A DNA stretch of 33,106 nucleotides from Solobacterium sp. (GTDB taxonomy: Bacteria; Bacillota_I; Bacilli_A; Erysipelotrichales; Erysipelotrichaceae). The stretch covers positions 1 to 33,106 of the forward strand of contig JAGAVW010000037.1 of NCBI GenBank assembly GCA_017941735.1, given 5' to 3'. Below, one piece after another: positions 5,847-13,795 of this stretch. The first letter of the stretch is position 1. Each line of letters begins with the position of its first letter. The notes under the pieces were generated by a model, which had not been told where the DNA came from, ran no database searches, and was given only the letters and a program-made list of their open reading frames with translations. The translations under genes were made by a program, and so were the position numbers.

Positions 5847-8093
5847 ATGAGTAAAAATCGAGACTATTATTATGGATTAGATTTATTACGTATTATAAGT
5901 ACTATTGCAGTACTCGTATATCATATTTCTAGTAAGGCATTACCTGGTGGCTATTTAGCAGTATGCCTATTTTTAGTCATGCATGGGTATTTGTTTGCGC
6001 TTTCTGCTTCGAAACAACGCTCTTTTTCCATTCTTTCCTATTATGGGAAACGTTTTTGGCGTTTATATGTACCGATGTTTATTGTGGTCGCCATTTCTGT
6101 TTTTTGTTTGCGGTTTACCCCAGATGTCATATGGCTAAATGAAAAACCAGAGACTTTAAGCGTATTGGGTGGTTATAACAACTGGTGGCAAATTGCGGCG
6201 AATCAGTCGTATTTTACGCGCCTAACCGATTCTCCTTTTATTCCAATGTGGTATCTTTCCATGTTGCTACAAATAGAGCTGTTGTTGCCGTGGTTGTATC
6301 AGATGTTCCTTTGGATTAAGAAGAGATTGTCTTTTTGGACTGCTTGGCTGCTTTTTTTAGGTCTAACAGTTGCATCAAGCTTCGTTATGCCCTATTTATT
6401 TCAAAGCCAAGCACCTGAAATGCGCATCTATTTTGGCACAGATGCACGTATCTTTTCTGTGCTAATGGGAGTATCGCTTGGTTTATTACATGGAATTGGC
6501 CTGCATTTCACTATTCCATTTTTGCGCAATAAAGGGATTTCAGAATTACTTGTGGCATGTTTATTTGCTTTACTTGGTTATATGCTTTTTACAATCGATA
6601 ATACTTCCTCTTGGTATCAAAATAGTTTTCTTTATGCTTCTTTATTAGGGATTGTATTAATTGCTTTATTATCTAATAAGTATTATCCAGTCTTCCGCTC
6701 TTTTTCCTTACCGATCATTAAACTTTTAGCTTCCATTAGTTTTGAAGTATATTTGACACATTATCCTCTACTCTTTTTTGCTTTAGCAAAAGGAGAATTC
6801 ACTTTTGGGATGAGAATTCTTTATTGTATTGCGGTGCTTATATGTTCGATTTTGTTGCATGAAGCATTGCAGGTTAAATTGCGTGGAAAGAAAATCTTTA
6901 CCCCAGCCAATATGGGGCGTCTTGCTTTGTTTTGTGGGGTTTTATATTTGAGTGTACATGGAGCAAATGATATTCGCTTAGCTAAAGATCATAGGGAAGA
7001 AATGGAAGAGTTAAAAGAACAATTAGCTGCAAATGAAGCATTGTTAAATCAAATGCAAGCTTCCTATCTTGAAAAGCGGAAAGAAGAATTTGAACTCATG
7101 AAAGACCCCGCATGGATTGCAGAAGAAGAGGGAACCAACACCTTACCGATTACCGGTATAGGCGATTCGGTCATGTTAGGGGCAATCAAAGAACTGTATG
7201 AGACTTTCCCAAATGGGGATTTTGATGCAGCACAAAGTCGACAATATTCGGCAGTACCTGAAATGTTGGATAGTCGAATTCAGAATAATACACTTGGAAA
7301 CCCTGTTTTACTTGGAGTAGGTACCAATGGTGTTATGCCGATTGATGCATGTCGCGAAATTGTAAAAGAGTGTGGAGACCGTTATGTCTATTGGCTTACA
7401 ACCACCAATGATTGGCAGTTTGAAAATAGTGGTACGATACGAGAAATGGGACTAGAATTCCACAATGTAACGGTCATTGATTGGGGTGCTTATGCGCAAG
7501 ATCATGAAAACTATTTTTATGTCGATGGCATTCATTTGACGGATGAAGGAAGAAAAGCATATTGCCAATACATTTTAGATACGATAGATGCAGATTTAAA
7601 AGGTCGTAAAGTCTATAAAGAATCGGGAGATCGTGTGGTTGGAATCGGAGAAGCCTATGTGTTATCGGCTTTAGAATATCTCAATCAGGGATTAGAAGAT
7701 TGTTATATCATTGCGCAAGAAAACTTAAATGTTTCAGCTGTTGAACAAGCAATTCAGTCCTTAAGAGAACTGGAAGATATTCCTTCTAAAGTCTTCCTTT
7801 CACTTGGAAATGCAGAAACGATTTCCCAAGAAGAACTGAAGCATATTTTAGAATTACTGCCAGAATCCAAAGTTTTGATTGTGAAGATACCCGGATTAAA
7901 GGAGAATGAAACGAACCAAAACATTGATGCAATTGTTGGGAACTATCCAAATGTGACGGTTGCTAGTTGGGAGCATATGTATCAAGAGCATCCAGAATAT
8001 TTTGTGGCCGATCGGATTCATTTAAATGAGGAAGGCAATCGCGCGTTTGCGAAATTTGTGATTGATTCTCTCTATCAATTAGATGCCTCTTAA
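5847..8093 (+). CDS. Membrane acyltransferase 3 with two SGNH domains (OafA-like)
   Basis: This 748-residue protein has an N-terminal acyltransferase-3 domain (about residues 1-345, some ten membrane helices, opening YYGLDLLRIISTIAVLVYHIS with the conserved catalytic-type His). A further helix and a coiled coil (about 370-420) follow, then the extracytoplasmic part. There the first SGNH domain shows GIGDSVMLG (Ser nucleophile, about 438) and VDGIHLTDEGR (catalytic Asp/His). A second copy follows, with GIGEAYVLS at the nucleophile position and DRIHLNEEGNR near the end. The Ser of the second copy is gone while its Asp and His remain. Relatives O-acetylate peptidoglycan or wall glycans: the membrane domain passes acyl groups out and the SGNH domain transfers them. 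The start ATG has only a weak ribosome binding site. Confidence 0.88.
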   Translation: MSKNRDYYYGLDLLRIISTIAVLVYHISSKALPGGYLAVCLFLVMHGYLFALSASKQRSFSILSYYGKRFWRLYVPMFIVVAISVFCLRFTPDVIWLNEKPETLSVLGGYNNWWQIAANQSYFTRLTDSPFIPMWYLSMLLQIELLLPWLYQMFLWIKKRLSFWTAWLLFLGLTVASSFVMPYLFQSQAPEMRIYFGTDARIFSVLMGVSLGLLHGIGLHFTIPFLRNKGISELLVACLFALLGYMLFTIDNTSSWYQNSFLYASLLGIVLIALLSNKYYPVFRSFSLPIIKLLASISFEVYLTHYPLLFFALAKGEFTFGMRILYCIAVLICSILLHEALQVKLRGKKIFTPANMGRLALFCGVLYLSVHGANDIRLAKDHREEMEELKEQLAANEALLNQMQASYLEKRKEEFELMKDPAWIAEEEGTNTLPITGIGDSVMLGAIKELYETFPNGDFDAAQSRQYSAVPEMLDSRIQNNTLGNPVLLGVGTNGVMPIDACREIVKECGDRYVYWLTTTNDWQFENSGTIREMGLEFHNVTVIDWGAYAQDHENYFYVDGIHLTDEGRKAYCQYILDTIDADLKGRKVYKESGDRVVGIGEAYVLSALEYLNQGLEDCYIIAQENLNVSAVEQAIQSLRELEDIPSKVFLSLGNAETISQEELKHILELLPESKVLIVKIPGLKENETNQNIDAIVGNYPNVTVASWEHMYQEHPEYFVADRIHLNEEGNRAFAKFVIDSLYQLDAS

Positions 8094-8137
8094 AAGTTCA
8101 GAAAACCTTCACGTAAAAAGGGAGAATTATGCTAAAG

Positions 8138-8143
8138 TATAAT
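8138..8143 (+). promoter_or_regulatory. Candidate -10 box
   Basis: A perfect tataat stands 21 bases before the start of the Cpl-7 protein gene, followed by a strong aaaggagg ribosome binding site. No good -35 box was found. Confidence 0.4.
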
Positions 8144-8163
8144 TAACAAAAGGAGGTTTTCTT

Positions 8164-8757
8164 ATGGGATTAAAAGATTTGTTCAAAAAGAAAGATAATG
8201 TTGAACAAGTAAAAGAAGAAGTAAAAGAGGTTGCTGCGGAAGTAAAAGAACATGTACAACCAATTGCTTCATTCAAAGGTGGAAAGGAAACAACAGAACA
8301 TGTAAAACCAGTTGCTTCATTCAAAGGAGGCAAGGAAGTTACAGAACATGTAAAACCAGTCGCATCATTCAAAGGTGGTAAAGAAGTAACCGAACATGTG
8401 CAACCAGTTGCATCGTTCAAGGGTGGTGAAAATCAATTAGAAACACCAAAACCTGCCGTTGATTTGATGGAAGTTGCGAACAAAGTCATTCGCGGTGAAT
8501 ATGGGAATGGCGAAGATCGCAAAGTTGCTCTTGAAAAAGCAGGCTTCAACTATGATGAAGTGCAAGCAAAAGTAAATGAAATCTTAAGTGGCGCAAAACC
8601 TGCAGCTGCTCCAGCTGGACTAAAACCACTTGAAGAAATCGCAAAAGAAGTCATTCGTGGGGACTATGGCAATGGCGCAGATCGTAAAGCCGCTCTAGAG
8701 AAACTTGGCTACAATTACGATGAAGTCCAAGCAAAAGTAAACGAATTGCTCAAATAA
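8164..8757 (+). CDS. Repeat protein with two Cpl-7 domains, no signal peptide
   Basis: This 197-residue protein begins with a short basic segment (GLKDLFKKK) and a charged helix. Then come four tandem 16-residue repeats at residues 29-92 with the consensus EHVkPVASFKGGKEVT. Two Cpl-7 (CW_7) domains follow, at about 100-141 and 155-197, each with the hallmark GNGxDRKxALEKxGxNYDEVQ. Cpl-7 modules bind peptidoglycan muropeptides in phage and bacterial lysins. Here there is no signal peptide, membrane segment or catalytic domain, so either the protein leaves the cell by another route or the modules serve an intracellular role. It is a single gene with a strong ribosome binding site and its own terminator. 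The family is recognised with confidence; the cellular role is open. Confidence 0.85.
   Translation: MGLKDLFKKKDNVEQVKEEVKEVAAEVKEHVQPIASFKGGKETTEHVKPVASFKGGKEVTEHVKPVASFKGGKEVTEHVQPVASFKGGENQLETPKPAVDLMEVANKVIRGEYGNGEDRKVALEKAGFNYDEVQAKVNEILSGAKPAAAPAGLKPLEEIAKEVIRGDYGNGADRKAALEKLGYNYDEVQAKVNELLK
8248..8439 (+). repeat. Four tandem 48-base coding repeats
   Basis: The four 16-codon repeats of the Cpl-7 protein. They differ by synonymous and a few conservative changes, so the protein repeat is conserved while the DNA has drifted. The last copy departs in its final three codons. Confidence 0.9.
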
Positions 8758-8765
8758 TTCAAACA

Positions 8766-8792
8766 AGCACTGCTAAGGCAGTGCTTTCTTTT
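8766..8792 (+). terminator. Rho-independent terminator
   Basis: An 8-base perfect stem (agcactgc / gcagtgct) with a taag loop is followed by ttctttt, just after the Cpl-7 protein gene. Confidence 0.9.
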
Positions 8793-8821
8793 GAATTCCG
8801 TTTTTTCCTAATGATTTGATA

Positions 8822-8827
8822 TATAAT
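8822..8827 (+). promoter_or_regulatory. Candidate -10 box of the partner-switching operon
   Basis: A perfect tataat 23 bases before the STAS gene, after the terminator of the previous gene. The operon must start here, but no clear -35 element is visible. Confidence 0.45.
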
Positions 8828-8850
8828 AAAAGAAGAAGCGAGGTTTTATT

Positions 8851-9150
8851 ATGGACATTCAAGTTGAAAAACAGGAGAGTAATGTAACACTTTTTGTATC
8901 GGGACGCATTGATACGAACACGTCCCCTGAATTCGAGGAAACCATTAATCAGAATATCGAAGAAGATACAAATCTTGTCCTCGATTTTGAAAAGGTAGAG
9001 TATATTTCTTCTGCCGCATTACGTGTGCTTCTTGCGACACATAAGAAGTTAAAAAATGGCGGGAGTTTACGTATCGTTCATGTGAATGATGTGGTAATGG
9101 AGATTCTAAACATTACGGGATTCTTAGACATACTCGATGTAGAAAACTAA
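8851..9150 (+). CDS. STAS-domain anti-sigma factor antagonist
   Basis: A single 99-residue STAS domain, like SpoIIAA or RsbV. It has the beta strand VTLFVSGRIDT and the phosphorylation-loop helix start YISSAALRVLLATHKKL, where the Ser after YIS is the residue normally phosphorylated by the partner kinase. The C terminus, MEILNITGFLDIL, also fits the family. In the known scheme the unphosphorylated form binds the anti-sigma kinase, and phosphorylation releases it. Here the presumed kinase and phosphatase are both in the next gene, whose ATG lies 12 bases downstream. First gene of a three-gene operon. Confidence 0.92.
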   Translation: MDIQVEKQESNVTLFVSGRIDTNTSPEFEETINQNIEEDTNLVLDFEKVEYISSAALRVLLATHKKLKNGGSLRIVHVNDVVMEILNITGFLDILDVEN

Positions 9151-9162
9151 TTGGAGTTCTCC

Positions 9163-11280
9163 ATGCCTAAGAAAAGTGTTCGCGAAATGAATTTTCTCGA
9201 GAGACAGCATAATTCTCTCTCGGCAAAAATGTTTCATTTGATTCTGCAGTTTTCTCTTATTCTGAGTCTATTTGCAGTGGGTTTTGGTTTTTATTTGTAT
9301 ACAAGAACCTTACGCGAACAATATACTTCGATTGCTCATAATGTTGCTAAAACAACGAATATCGTTTTCCAAGAAGAAAATGCGGATTCCTATATTGATA
9401 AAGTGTTAGATATTTATCAATCCATTCCCGAAGACATACGTCTACAGGTGGAATCGGAAGCTTACCTTTCTAAGTTTGCGGAAGTCCGTGATGAGAAATA
9501 CGAACGGATTCGCAAAACGTTCAATTCAATCCAAAAAGAAAATGAAATGGAATCTCTCTATATTGCGGCCTATGATCGAGTGAATCATCGCTTGATCTAT
9601 ATTATAGATTCTGATGATACTTTGACGGCTTGTCATCCAGGTTATTGGGATCCAGTAGATGTAAACCCATTAGAACTAAATGACCCGAACACAAAGCCAG
9701 CAATTATTGAAAGAACGGATAAATATGGCTATCTACTTACAAGCTATAGTATCTTACGTGAAAAAGGGGATTACATCATTGCCGCATTTACAGATGTAGA
9801 CTTAAATGCCGAATCACAACAAGCACGCCGTTTCTTGATTCAATATTGGGTCTTAATCTTAATAGTGACATTACTATTAGATTTCTTAATCATTCAACGA
9901 ATGAAGAAACAAGTGGTTCACCCTATAGCAAGTATGAATGAAGCAGCACGTGATTTTATTAAAGCACGGGGAAGAAACCTTTTGGATGAGGAAACTTACT
10001 TTGATAAACTAGATATCCACACCGGAGATGAAATTGAAAGCTTATCACTCATCATGGCAGATATGGAAAAAGATCTCAAAGAAAACGTACGCGACTTAGA
10101 AGCGGTATCTGCGGAAAAGGAAAAGATTGGGGCGGAATTAAATGTAGCAAGCCAAATTCAAGAAGGCGTGTTACCAAATATTTTCCCAGCTTTCCCAGAT
10201 AAACAAGAATTTGACATCTATGCGACAATGCAAACAGCTAAAGAGGTTGGGGGAGATTTCTATGATTTCTTCTTGATGGATGAAGAGCACTTGGCAATCG
10301 TCATGGCCGATGTTTCTGGGAAAGGAATTCCGGCTGCACTCTTCATGATGGGATCGAAAATTGTGATTAACAATGTTGCCACCATGGGAATCTATGATCC
10401 TGCTAAAGTGCTTACAATCGTCAACAAACAAATTACTAAGAGCAATCCTGCCGAAATGTTTGTGACCGTATGGTTAGGAATTCTTGACTTAAAGACAGGC
10501 ATACTAAAGGCAGCCAATGCAGGGCATGAATATCCATGCATTACCTTAACAAATGAAAAGTTTGAAATGCTGAGAGATAAGCATGGCCTCGTATTAGGAG
10601 GATTTGCCGATAGCAAATATACTTCCTATGAAGTACAACTCAAACCGGGGGATGGCTTCTTCGTTTATACAGATGGGGTAACCGAAGCAACCAATGCAAA
10701 CGAAGAACTATTTGGAAACCAACGATTATTAGAAGCATTAAACAGCAATCCAACGGGAAGCCCAAAACAAATCTTAACAAATGTAAAAGAAGCGATTGAT
10801 GCATTCGTAGGGGATGCACCTCAATTCGATGATATAACGATGTTAGCAGTACGCTATTTAGGAGAAAGAAATATGGAAGAACTAACAATTGATGCAACGA
10901 TCGACAATATTCCTACCGTAACAGAATTTGTGGATAAGAAATTGGAAGAGTTAGATTGTCCAATGAAAGCGCAGATGCAAATTGATGTTGCTATTGATGA
11001 ACTTTTCAGCAACATCGCAAACTATGCTTATCACCCTGAAACCGGACCCGCTACGGTTCGTGTGGAGGTGGAAGAGAATCCAATGGCGGTTGTCATCACG
11101 TTTATTGACCATGGAATGCCATATGACCCACTTAAAAATGAAGACCCAGATATCACACTTGGTGCGGAAGAAAGAGAAGTGGGTGGTTTAGGCGTGTTCT
11201 TAGTGAAAAAGACAATGGATGATGTGACATATGAATATAAAGATGGCAAAAACATCTTAAAGATTAAGAAACATATTTAA
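9163..11280 (+). CDS. Membrane SpoIIE-type phosphatase fused to anti-sigma-type kinase
   Basis: From ATG 9163 (ttggag ribosome binding site overlapping the previous stop region) the product is 705 residues. In order it has: a membrane helix (about 25-45), an extracytoplasmic sensor segment (about 46-222), a second helix (about 224-244), a HAMP-like linker, a PP2C/SpoIIE phosphatase domain (about 320-565) and a C-terminal GHKL ATPase domain (about 570-705). The phosphatase shows VGGDFYDFF, ADVSGKGIPAAL, ANAGHEYP, YTDGVTEA and FDDITMLAVRY. The ATPase shows DELFSNIANYAY, FIDHGMPYDP and GGLGVFLVKK, as in RsbW and SpoIIAB. It therefore combines the enzyme that dephosphorylates STAS proteins with the enzyme that phosphorylates them, under one external sensor. 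The signal and target are unknown. Confidence 0.93.
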   Translation: MPKKSVREMNFLERQHNSLSAKMFHLILQFSLILSLFAVGFGFYLYTRTLREQYTSIAHNVAKTTNIVFQEENADSYIDKVLDIYQSIPEDIRLQVESEAYLSKFAEVRDEKYERIRKTFNSIQKENEMESLYIAAYDRVNHRLIYIIDSDDTLTACHPGYWDPVDVNPLELNDPNTKPAIIERTDKYGYLLTSYSILREKGDYIIAAFTDVDLNAESQQARRFLIQYWVLILIVTLLLDFLIIQRMKKQVVHPIASMNEAARDFIKARGRNLLDEETYFDKLDIHTGDEIESLSLIMADMEKDLKENVRDLEAVSAEKEKIGAELNVASQIQEGVLPNIFPAFPDKQEFDIYATMQTAKEVGGDFYDFFLMDEEHLAIVMADVSGKGIPAALFMMGSKIVINNVATMGIYDPAKVLTIVNKQITKSNPAEMFVTVWLGILDLKTGILKAANAGHEYPCITLTNEKFEMLRDKHGLVLGGFADSKYTSYEVQLKPGDGFFVYTDGVTEATNANEELFGNQRLLEALNSNPTGSPKQILTNVKEAIDAFVGDAPQFDDITMLAVRYLGERNMEELTIDATIDNIPTVTEFVDKKLEELDCPMKAQMQIDVAIDELFSNIANYAYHPETGPATVRVEVEENPMAVVITFIDHGMPYDPLKNEDPDITLGAEEREVGGLGVFLVKKTMDDVTYEYKDGKNILKIKKHI

Positions 11281-11295
11281 TTTGAGGAGGACATG

Positions 11296-12477
11296 ATGGA
11301 GAATATTGGCGCAAGAAGAGATAAAGATACATTGATAATTGAATTAAAAGGCCACATTGATTCAGCAAACGCTGGGGAAGTGGAAAAAGAGATTAATGCA
11401 TGTAAAGAATCAGAACCATGCACAAATATGATTATCGATGCAAAGGAATTGAAATATATTTCCAGTGCTGGCCTACGTGTTATCTTACGTTTGAAAAAAG
11501 AATTTCCAGATTTAAAAGTAATTAATGCCTCAAGTGAAGTCTATGAAATCTTTGATATCACAGGCTTTGCGGAAATGATGACGGTAGAAAAAGCCTATCG
11601 TGAGATTTCGGTAGAAGGTTGTGAAGTGATTGGACAAGGCGCAAATGGAAAGGTATATCGCATTGATCCAGATACGATTGTAAAAGTTTATTTGAATCCA
11701 GATTCTTTACCGGATATTCAAAGAGAAAGAGAACTTGCGCGTACAGCACTTATCTTAGGTATTCCAACTGCGATTCCTTATGATGTAGTAAAAGTTGGGG
11801 AAGGCTATGGTTCTGTATTCGAGTTACTTAATGCGAAATCCTTCGCAAAACTCTTAGCGAATAATCTAGATAAGCTTGATGAAGTCGTTAAAATGTCGGT
11901 GGATTTATTAAAGAAGATCCATAGTACGGAAGTAAAACCTGGTATTATGCCAGACATGAAAGCTGTTGCGTTAGATTGGGTTGAATTCTTACAACCATAT
12001 CTTCCTGAAGATAAATACAACAAACTACATCGACTTGTTGATGAGGTACCACAAGATTTCCATATGATGCATGGCGATTATCACATTAAGAATGTCATGA
12101 TGCAAAATGATGAAGTCTTGTTGATTGATATGGATACCCTATGCACAGGTCATCCAATCTTTGAATTCGCATCCATATTCAATGCATATCAAGGCTATGC
12201 CGAATTAGACCACAAGAATATTGAAAGCTTCTTAGGGATTCCTTATGAAGCAGGCAAAGAATTCTGGGAGAAGACGTTAAAACTCTACTTTGCTGATCGC
12301 TCCGATGAAGAAATTAAAGAAATCGAAAAGAAAGCCAAGTTGATTGGCTATACAAGAATTATGCGTCGCTCGATTCGCCGTGGTGGACTTGAAGATGAAA
12401 ATGGAAAAGCAGTGATTGAAAACTGTAAGAATCACATTCTTGAATTATTAGATGAAGTGGATTCGCTCGTATTCTAA
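11296..12477 (+). CDS. STAS domain fused to phosphotransferase-like kinase
   Basis: The first 105 residues are a STAS domain with YISSAGLRVILRLKK (Ser phosphorylation site) and FDITGFAEMM. The rest is an aminoglycoside-phosphotransferase/protein-kinase-like fold: a glycine-rich loop GQGANGKVYRI, the ATP-binding Lys in IVKVYLN, the catalytic HGDYHIKNVMM and the metal-binding LIDMDT. The layout matches the TIGR02172-type putative kinases. The ATG at 11296 is five bases from the gaggagg site; ATG 11293 is also possible but very close to it. Placed after the STAS and phosphatase/kinase genes, it is likely the output of the switch: phosphorylation of its STAS part could control kinase activity. 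The kinase substrate is unknown. Confidence 0.88.
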   Translation: MENIGARRDKDTLIIELKGHIDSANAGEVEKEINACKESEPCTNMIIDAKELKYISSAGLRVILRLKKEFPDLKVINASSEVYEIFDITGFAEMMTVEKAYREISVEGCEVIGQGANGKVYRIDPDTIVKVYLNPDSLPDIQRERELARTALILGIPTAIPYDVVKVGEGYGSVFELLNAKSFAKLLANNLDKLDEVVKMSVDLLKKIHSTEVKPGIMPDMKAVALDWVEFLQPYLPEDKYNKLHRLVDEVPQDFHMMHGDYHIKNVMMQNDEVLLIDMDTLCTGHPIFEFASIFNAYQGYAELDHKNIESFLGIPYEAGKEFWEKTLKLYFADRSDEEIKEIEKKAKLIGYTRIMRRSIRRGGLEDENGKAVIENCKNHILELLDEVDSLVF

Positions 12478-12506
12478 AAAGATCCGTTCTTAGAACGGAT
12501 TTTTTA
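12476..12506. terminator. Bidirectional terminator
   Basis: A perfect 9-base stem (atccgttct / agaacggat, 12482-12500) has a T-run on the right and an A-run on the left (12476-12480). It serves both the STAS-kinase gene and the convergent PAQR gene, whose stop codon lies in the right-hand T-run. Confidence 0.9.
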
Positions 12507-13196
12507 AATGGCATAGAAGAACATGAAGAGATAATGACAGATACTACCAAGTAAGACAAAACAGTGGAAGAGCTCGTGATTTCCAAAATAAGCATTATGG
12601 AAGATACTGAGTTTTAAGGCATAGAGAATAGCCCCAACGGTATAGAAAATCCCACCTAAGAGTAATAATAAGAATCCAGAGAAAGGAATCACCGCTAATA
12701 AATCCGGTAATACGGATAAAACAACCCATCCCATAAGACAATAAATGATAGAAGAAACCCATTTTGGACAATAGACAAAGAATAACTTAAAAATTGTTCC
12801 AATCAAGGCAATTGCCCAAATACCAATTAAGAGGTAAATACCGGTTGGTTTTGGTAAAAGATTAATGCAGATGGGGGTATAAGATCCCGCAATTAAGTAG
12901 AAAATCGAAATATGATCAATGGTTTTTAAGATACGGTTTATTTTTGTATCACAATGGAAACTATGATAGGAAGTACTCGCGGAATAAAGCAGAATCATCG
13001 TAAACATATAGATTGCATAGGAGCTTAATTCAAAAACACTATGTTCGTGTTGTGCAGCACAGATTAAAAGGATAGGCATACCGATAAGGGATAAGAAAAC
13101 CCCAATCAGATGCGTTAAAGCACTCATTGGATCTTTAGGCTTAAAACAAAATTCGGTATTCTGTTTTACATAGTTTTGATAATTCAATGTAGTCAC
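12504..13196 (-). CDS. PAQR / hemolysin III family membrane protein
   Basis: This 230-residue protein has seven hydrophobic segments and the three conserved PAQR motifs: YSASTSYHSF (Ser and His), DHISIFYLIAGSYTP (Asp), and GNHELFHCFVLLGSICHY (two His). These residues hold a zinc ion at the cytoplasmic side and in eukaryotic relatives support ceramidase-like hydrolysis. Bacterial members have mostly unproven roles in membrane lipid homeostasis; the hemolysin name is historical. The start is a GTG at 13196, fixed by aaggag six bases before. The promoter ttgaca-17-tatgtt reads into it, with a palindromic operator filling the spacer, so it is likely repressed by the divergent DUF1836 regulator. 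Confidence 0.92.
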   Translation of the reverse strand: MTTLNYQNYVKQNTEFCFKPKDPMSALTHLIGVFLSLIGMPILLICAAQHEHSVFELSSYAIYMFTMILLYSASTSYHSFHCDTKINRILKTIDHISIFYLIAGSYTPICINLLPKPTGIYLLIGIWAIALIGTIFKLFFVYCPKWVSSIIYCLMGWVVLSVLPDLLAVIPFSGFLLLLLGGIFYTVGAILYALKLSIFHNAYFGNHELFHCFVLLGSICHYLFMFFYAI

Positions 13197-13208
13197 AATT
13201 ATCTCCTT

Positions 13209-13226
13209 ATCGGTTATTTAATAACT
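13209..13226. promoter_or_regulatory. Palindromic operator, site 2
   Basis: The 18 bases atcggttatttaataact contain the palindrome gttatttaataac (13213-13225). The site differs from site 1 by one base, the centre. It lies in the 5' leader of the PAQR mRNA next to the ribosome binding site. Confidence 0.75.
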
Positions 13227-13237
13227 GATTCACCTTT

Positions 13238-13266
13238 AACATATCGGTTATTCAATAACTTGTCAA
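13238..13266 (-). promoter_or_regulatory. Sigma-A promoter of the PAQR gene
   Basis: On the minus strand ttgaca (13266-13261), a 17-base spacer and tatgtt (13243-13238) make a near-consensus promoter. The spacer consists almost entirely of operator site 1. Confidence 0.8.
13243..13260. promoter_or_regulatory. Palindromic operator, site 1
   Basis: atcggttattcaataact with the palindrome gttattcaataac (13247-13259), between the -35 and -10 boxes of the PAQR promoter. Its centre is 34 bases from that of site 2, about three helical turns. Confidence 0.75.
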
Positions 13267-13276
13267 GAGGTATTTT

Positions 13277-13305
13277 TTGACGGTTTGCGCATTTCGTTAT
13301 ATAGT
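13277..13305 (+). promoter_or_regulatory. Sigma-A promoter of the DUF1836 gene
   Basis: ttgacg (13277-13282), a 17-base spacer and tatagt (13300-13305). The expected transcription start, about seven bases after the -10 box, falls on the A of the ATG at 13312, so the mRNA may be leaderless. Confidence 0.7.
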
Positions 13306-13311
13306 TGTCTC

Positions 13312-13794
13312 ATGAAACAAGATACAGAAATTAAAAAAGCATTGGCAGAGTTTCGTTTGCCAACCTATGAAGAAATTCCAGATATTGGCTTATATTTAGA
13401 CCAAGTTGTGAAATACATCAACTCTTATTTTGTTGCGTTTCCAGAAATGAACGTAACAGCTTCCATGCTTACAAACTATGTCAAATTAAAACTTGTCAAA
13501 CGCATTAATAAAAAGACTTATGTGCGTGAACAAATTGCCTTATTCTTTTTTATCGCCATGGCCAAAACCGTCATTTCTATGGACCATATTCGCATATTAA
13601 TCAAACAAAATGAAAAAGATTCTTTTGAAACACAATATAAAGAGTTTACGCATATCTTACACGAAGCATTATCTTCTTTCCAACAAAAGAATACATTTCC
13701 ATCTCAAAACGAAGAACAAATCCTAGCGTATATTGCGCGTGCCATTGCCTATAAAATGTATTTAGAAAGAAAGCTTCAGACCTACCAAGGATAA
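13312..13794 (+). CDS. DUF1836 regulator (MerR-like winged helix)
   Basis: From ATG 13312 the product is 160 residues. It contains RLPTYEEIPDIGLYLDQVVKYIN, then a helix-turn-helix-like ASMLTNYVKLKLVKR and KKTYVREQIALFFFIAMAK, the signature of the DUF1836 family, whose N-terminal part resembles a MerR-type DNA-binding domain. An upstream TTG in frame (13285) would overlap the promoter -10 box, so ATG 13312 is preferred although it has no ribosome binding site. It is transcribed away from the PAQR gene and most likely binds the two palindromes between them. The two GNAT genes follow with 1-base gap and 4-base overlap. The family is confident; the regulatory link is inferred from layout. Confidence 0.85.
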   Translation: MKQDTEIKKALAEFRLPTYEEIPDIGLYLDQVVKYINSYFVAFPEMNVTASMLTNYVKLKLVKRINKKTYVREQIALFFFIAMAKTVISMDHIRILIKQNEKDSFETQYKEFTHILHEALSSFQQKNTFPSQNEEQILAYIARAIAYKMYLERKLQTYQG

Positions 13795-13795
13795 T

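Noticed and set aside
8127..8420. Minus-strand frame with repeated segments
   Set aside because: Its repeats are the reverse complement of the Cpl-7 protein repeats.
8248..8439. Regularly spaced repeats that might be a CRISPR array
   Set aside because: The repeats are contiguous, keep reading frame, encode a 16-residue protein repeat and have no unique spacers.
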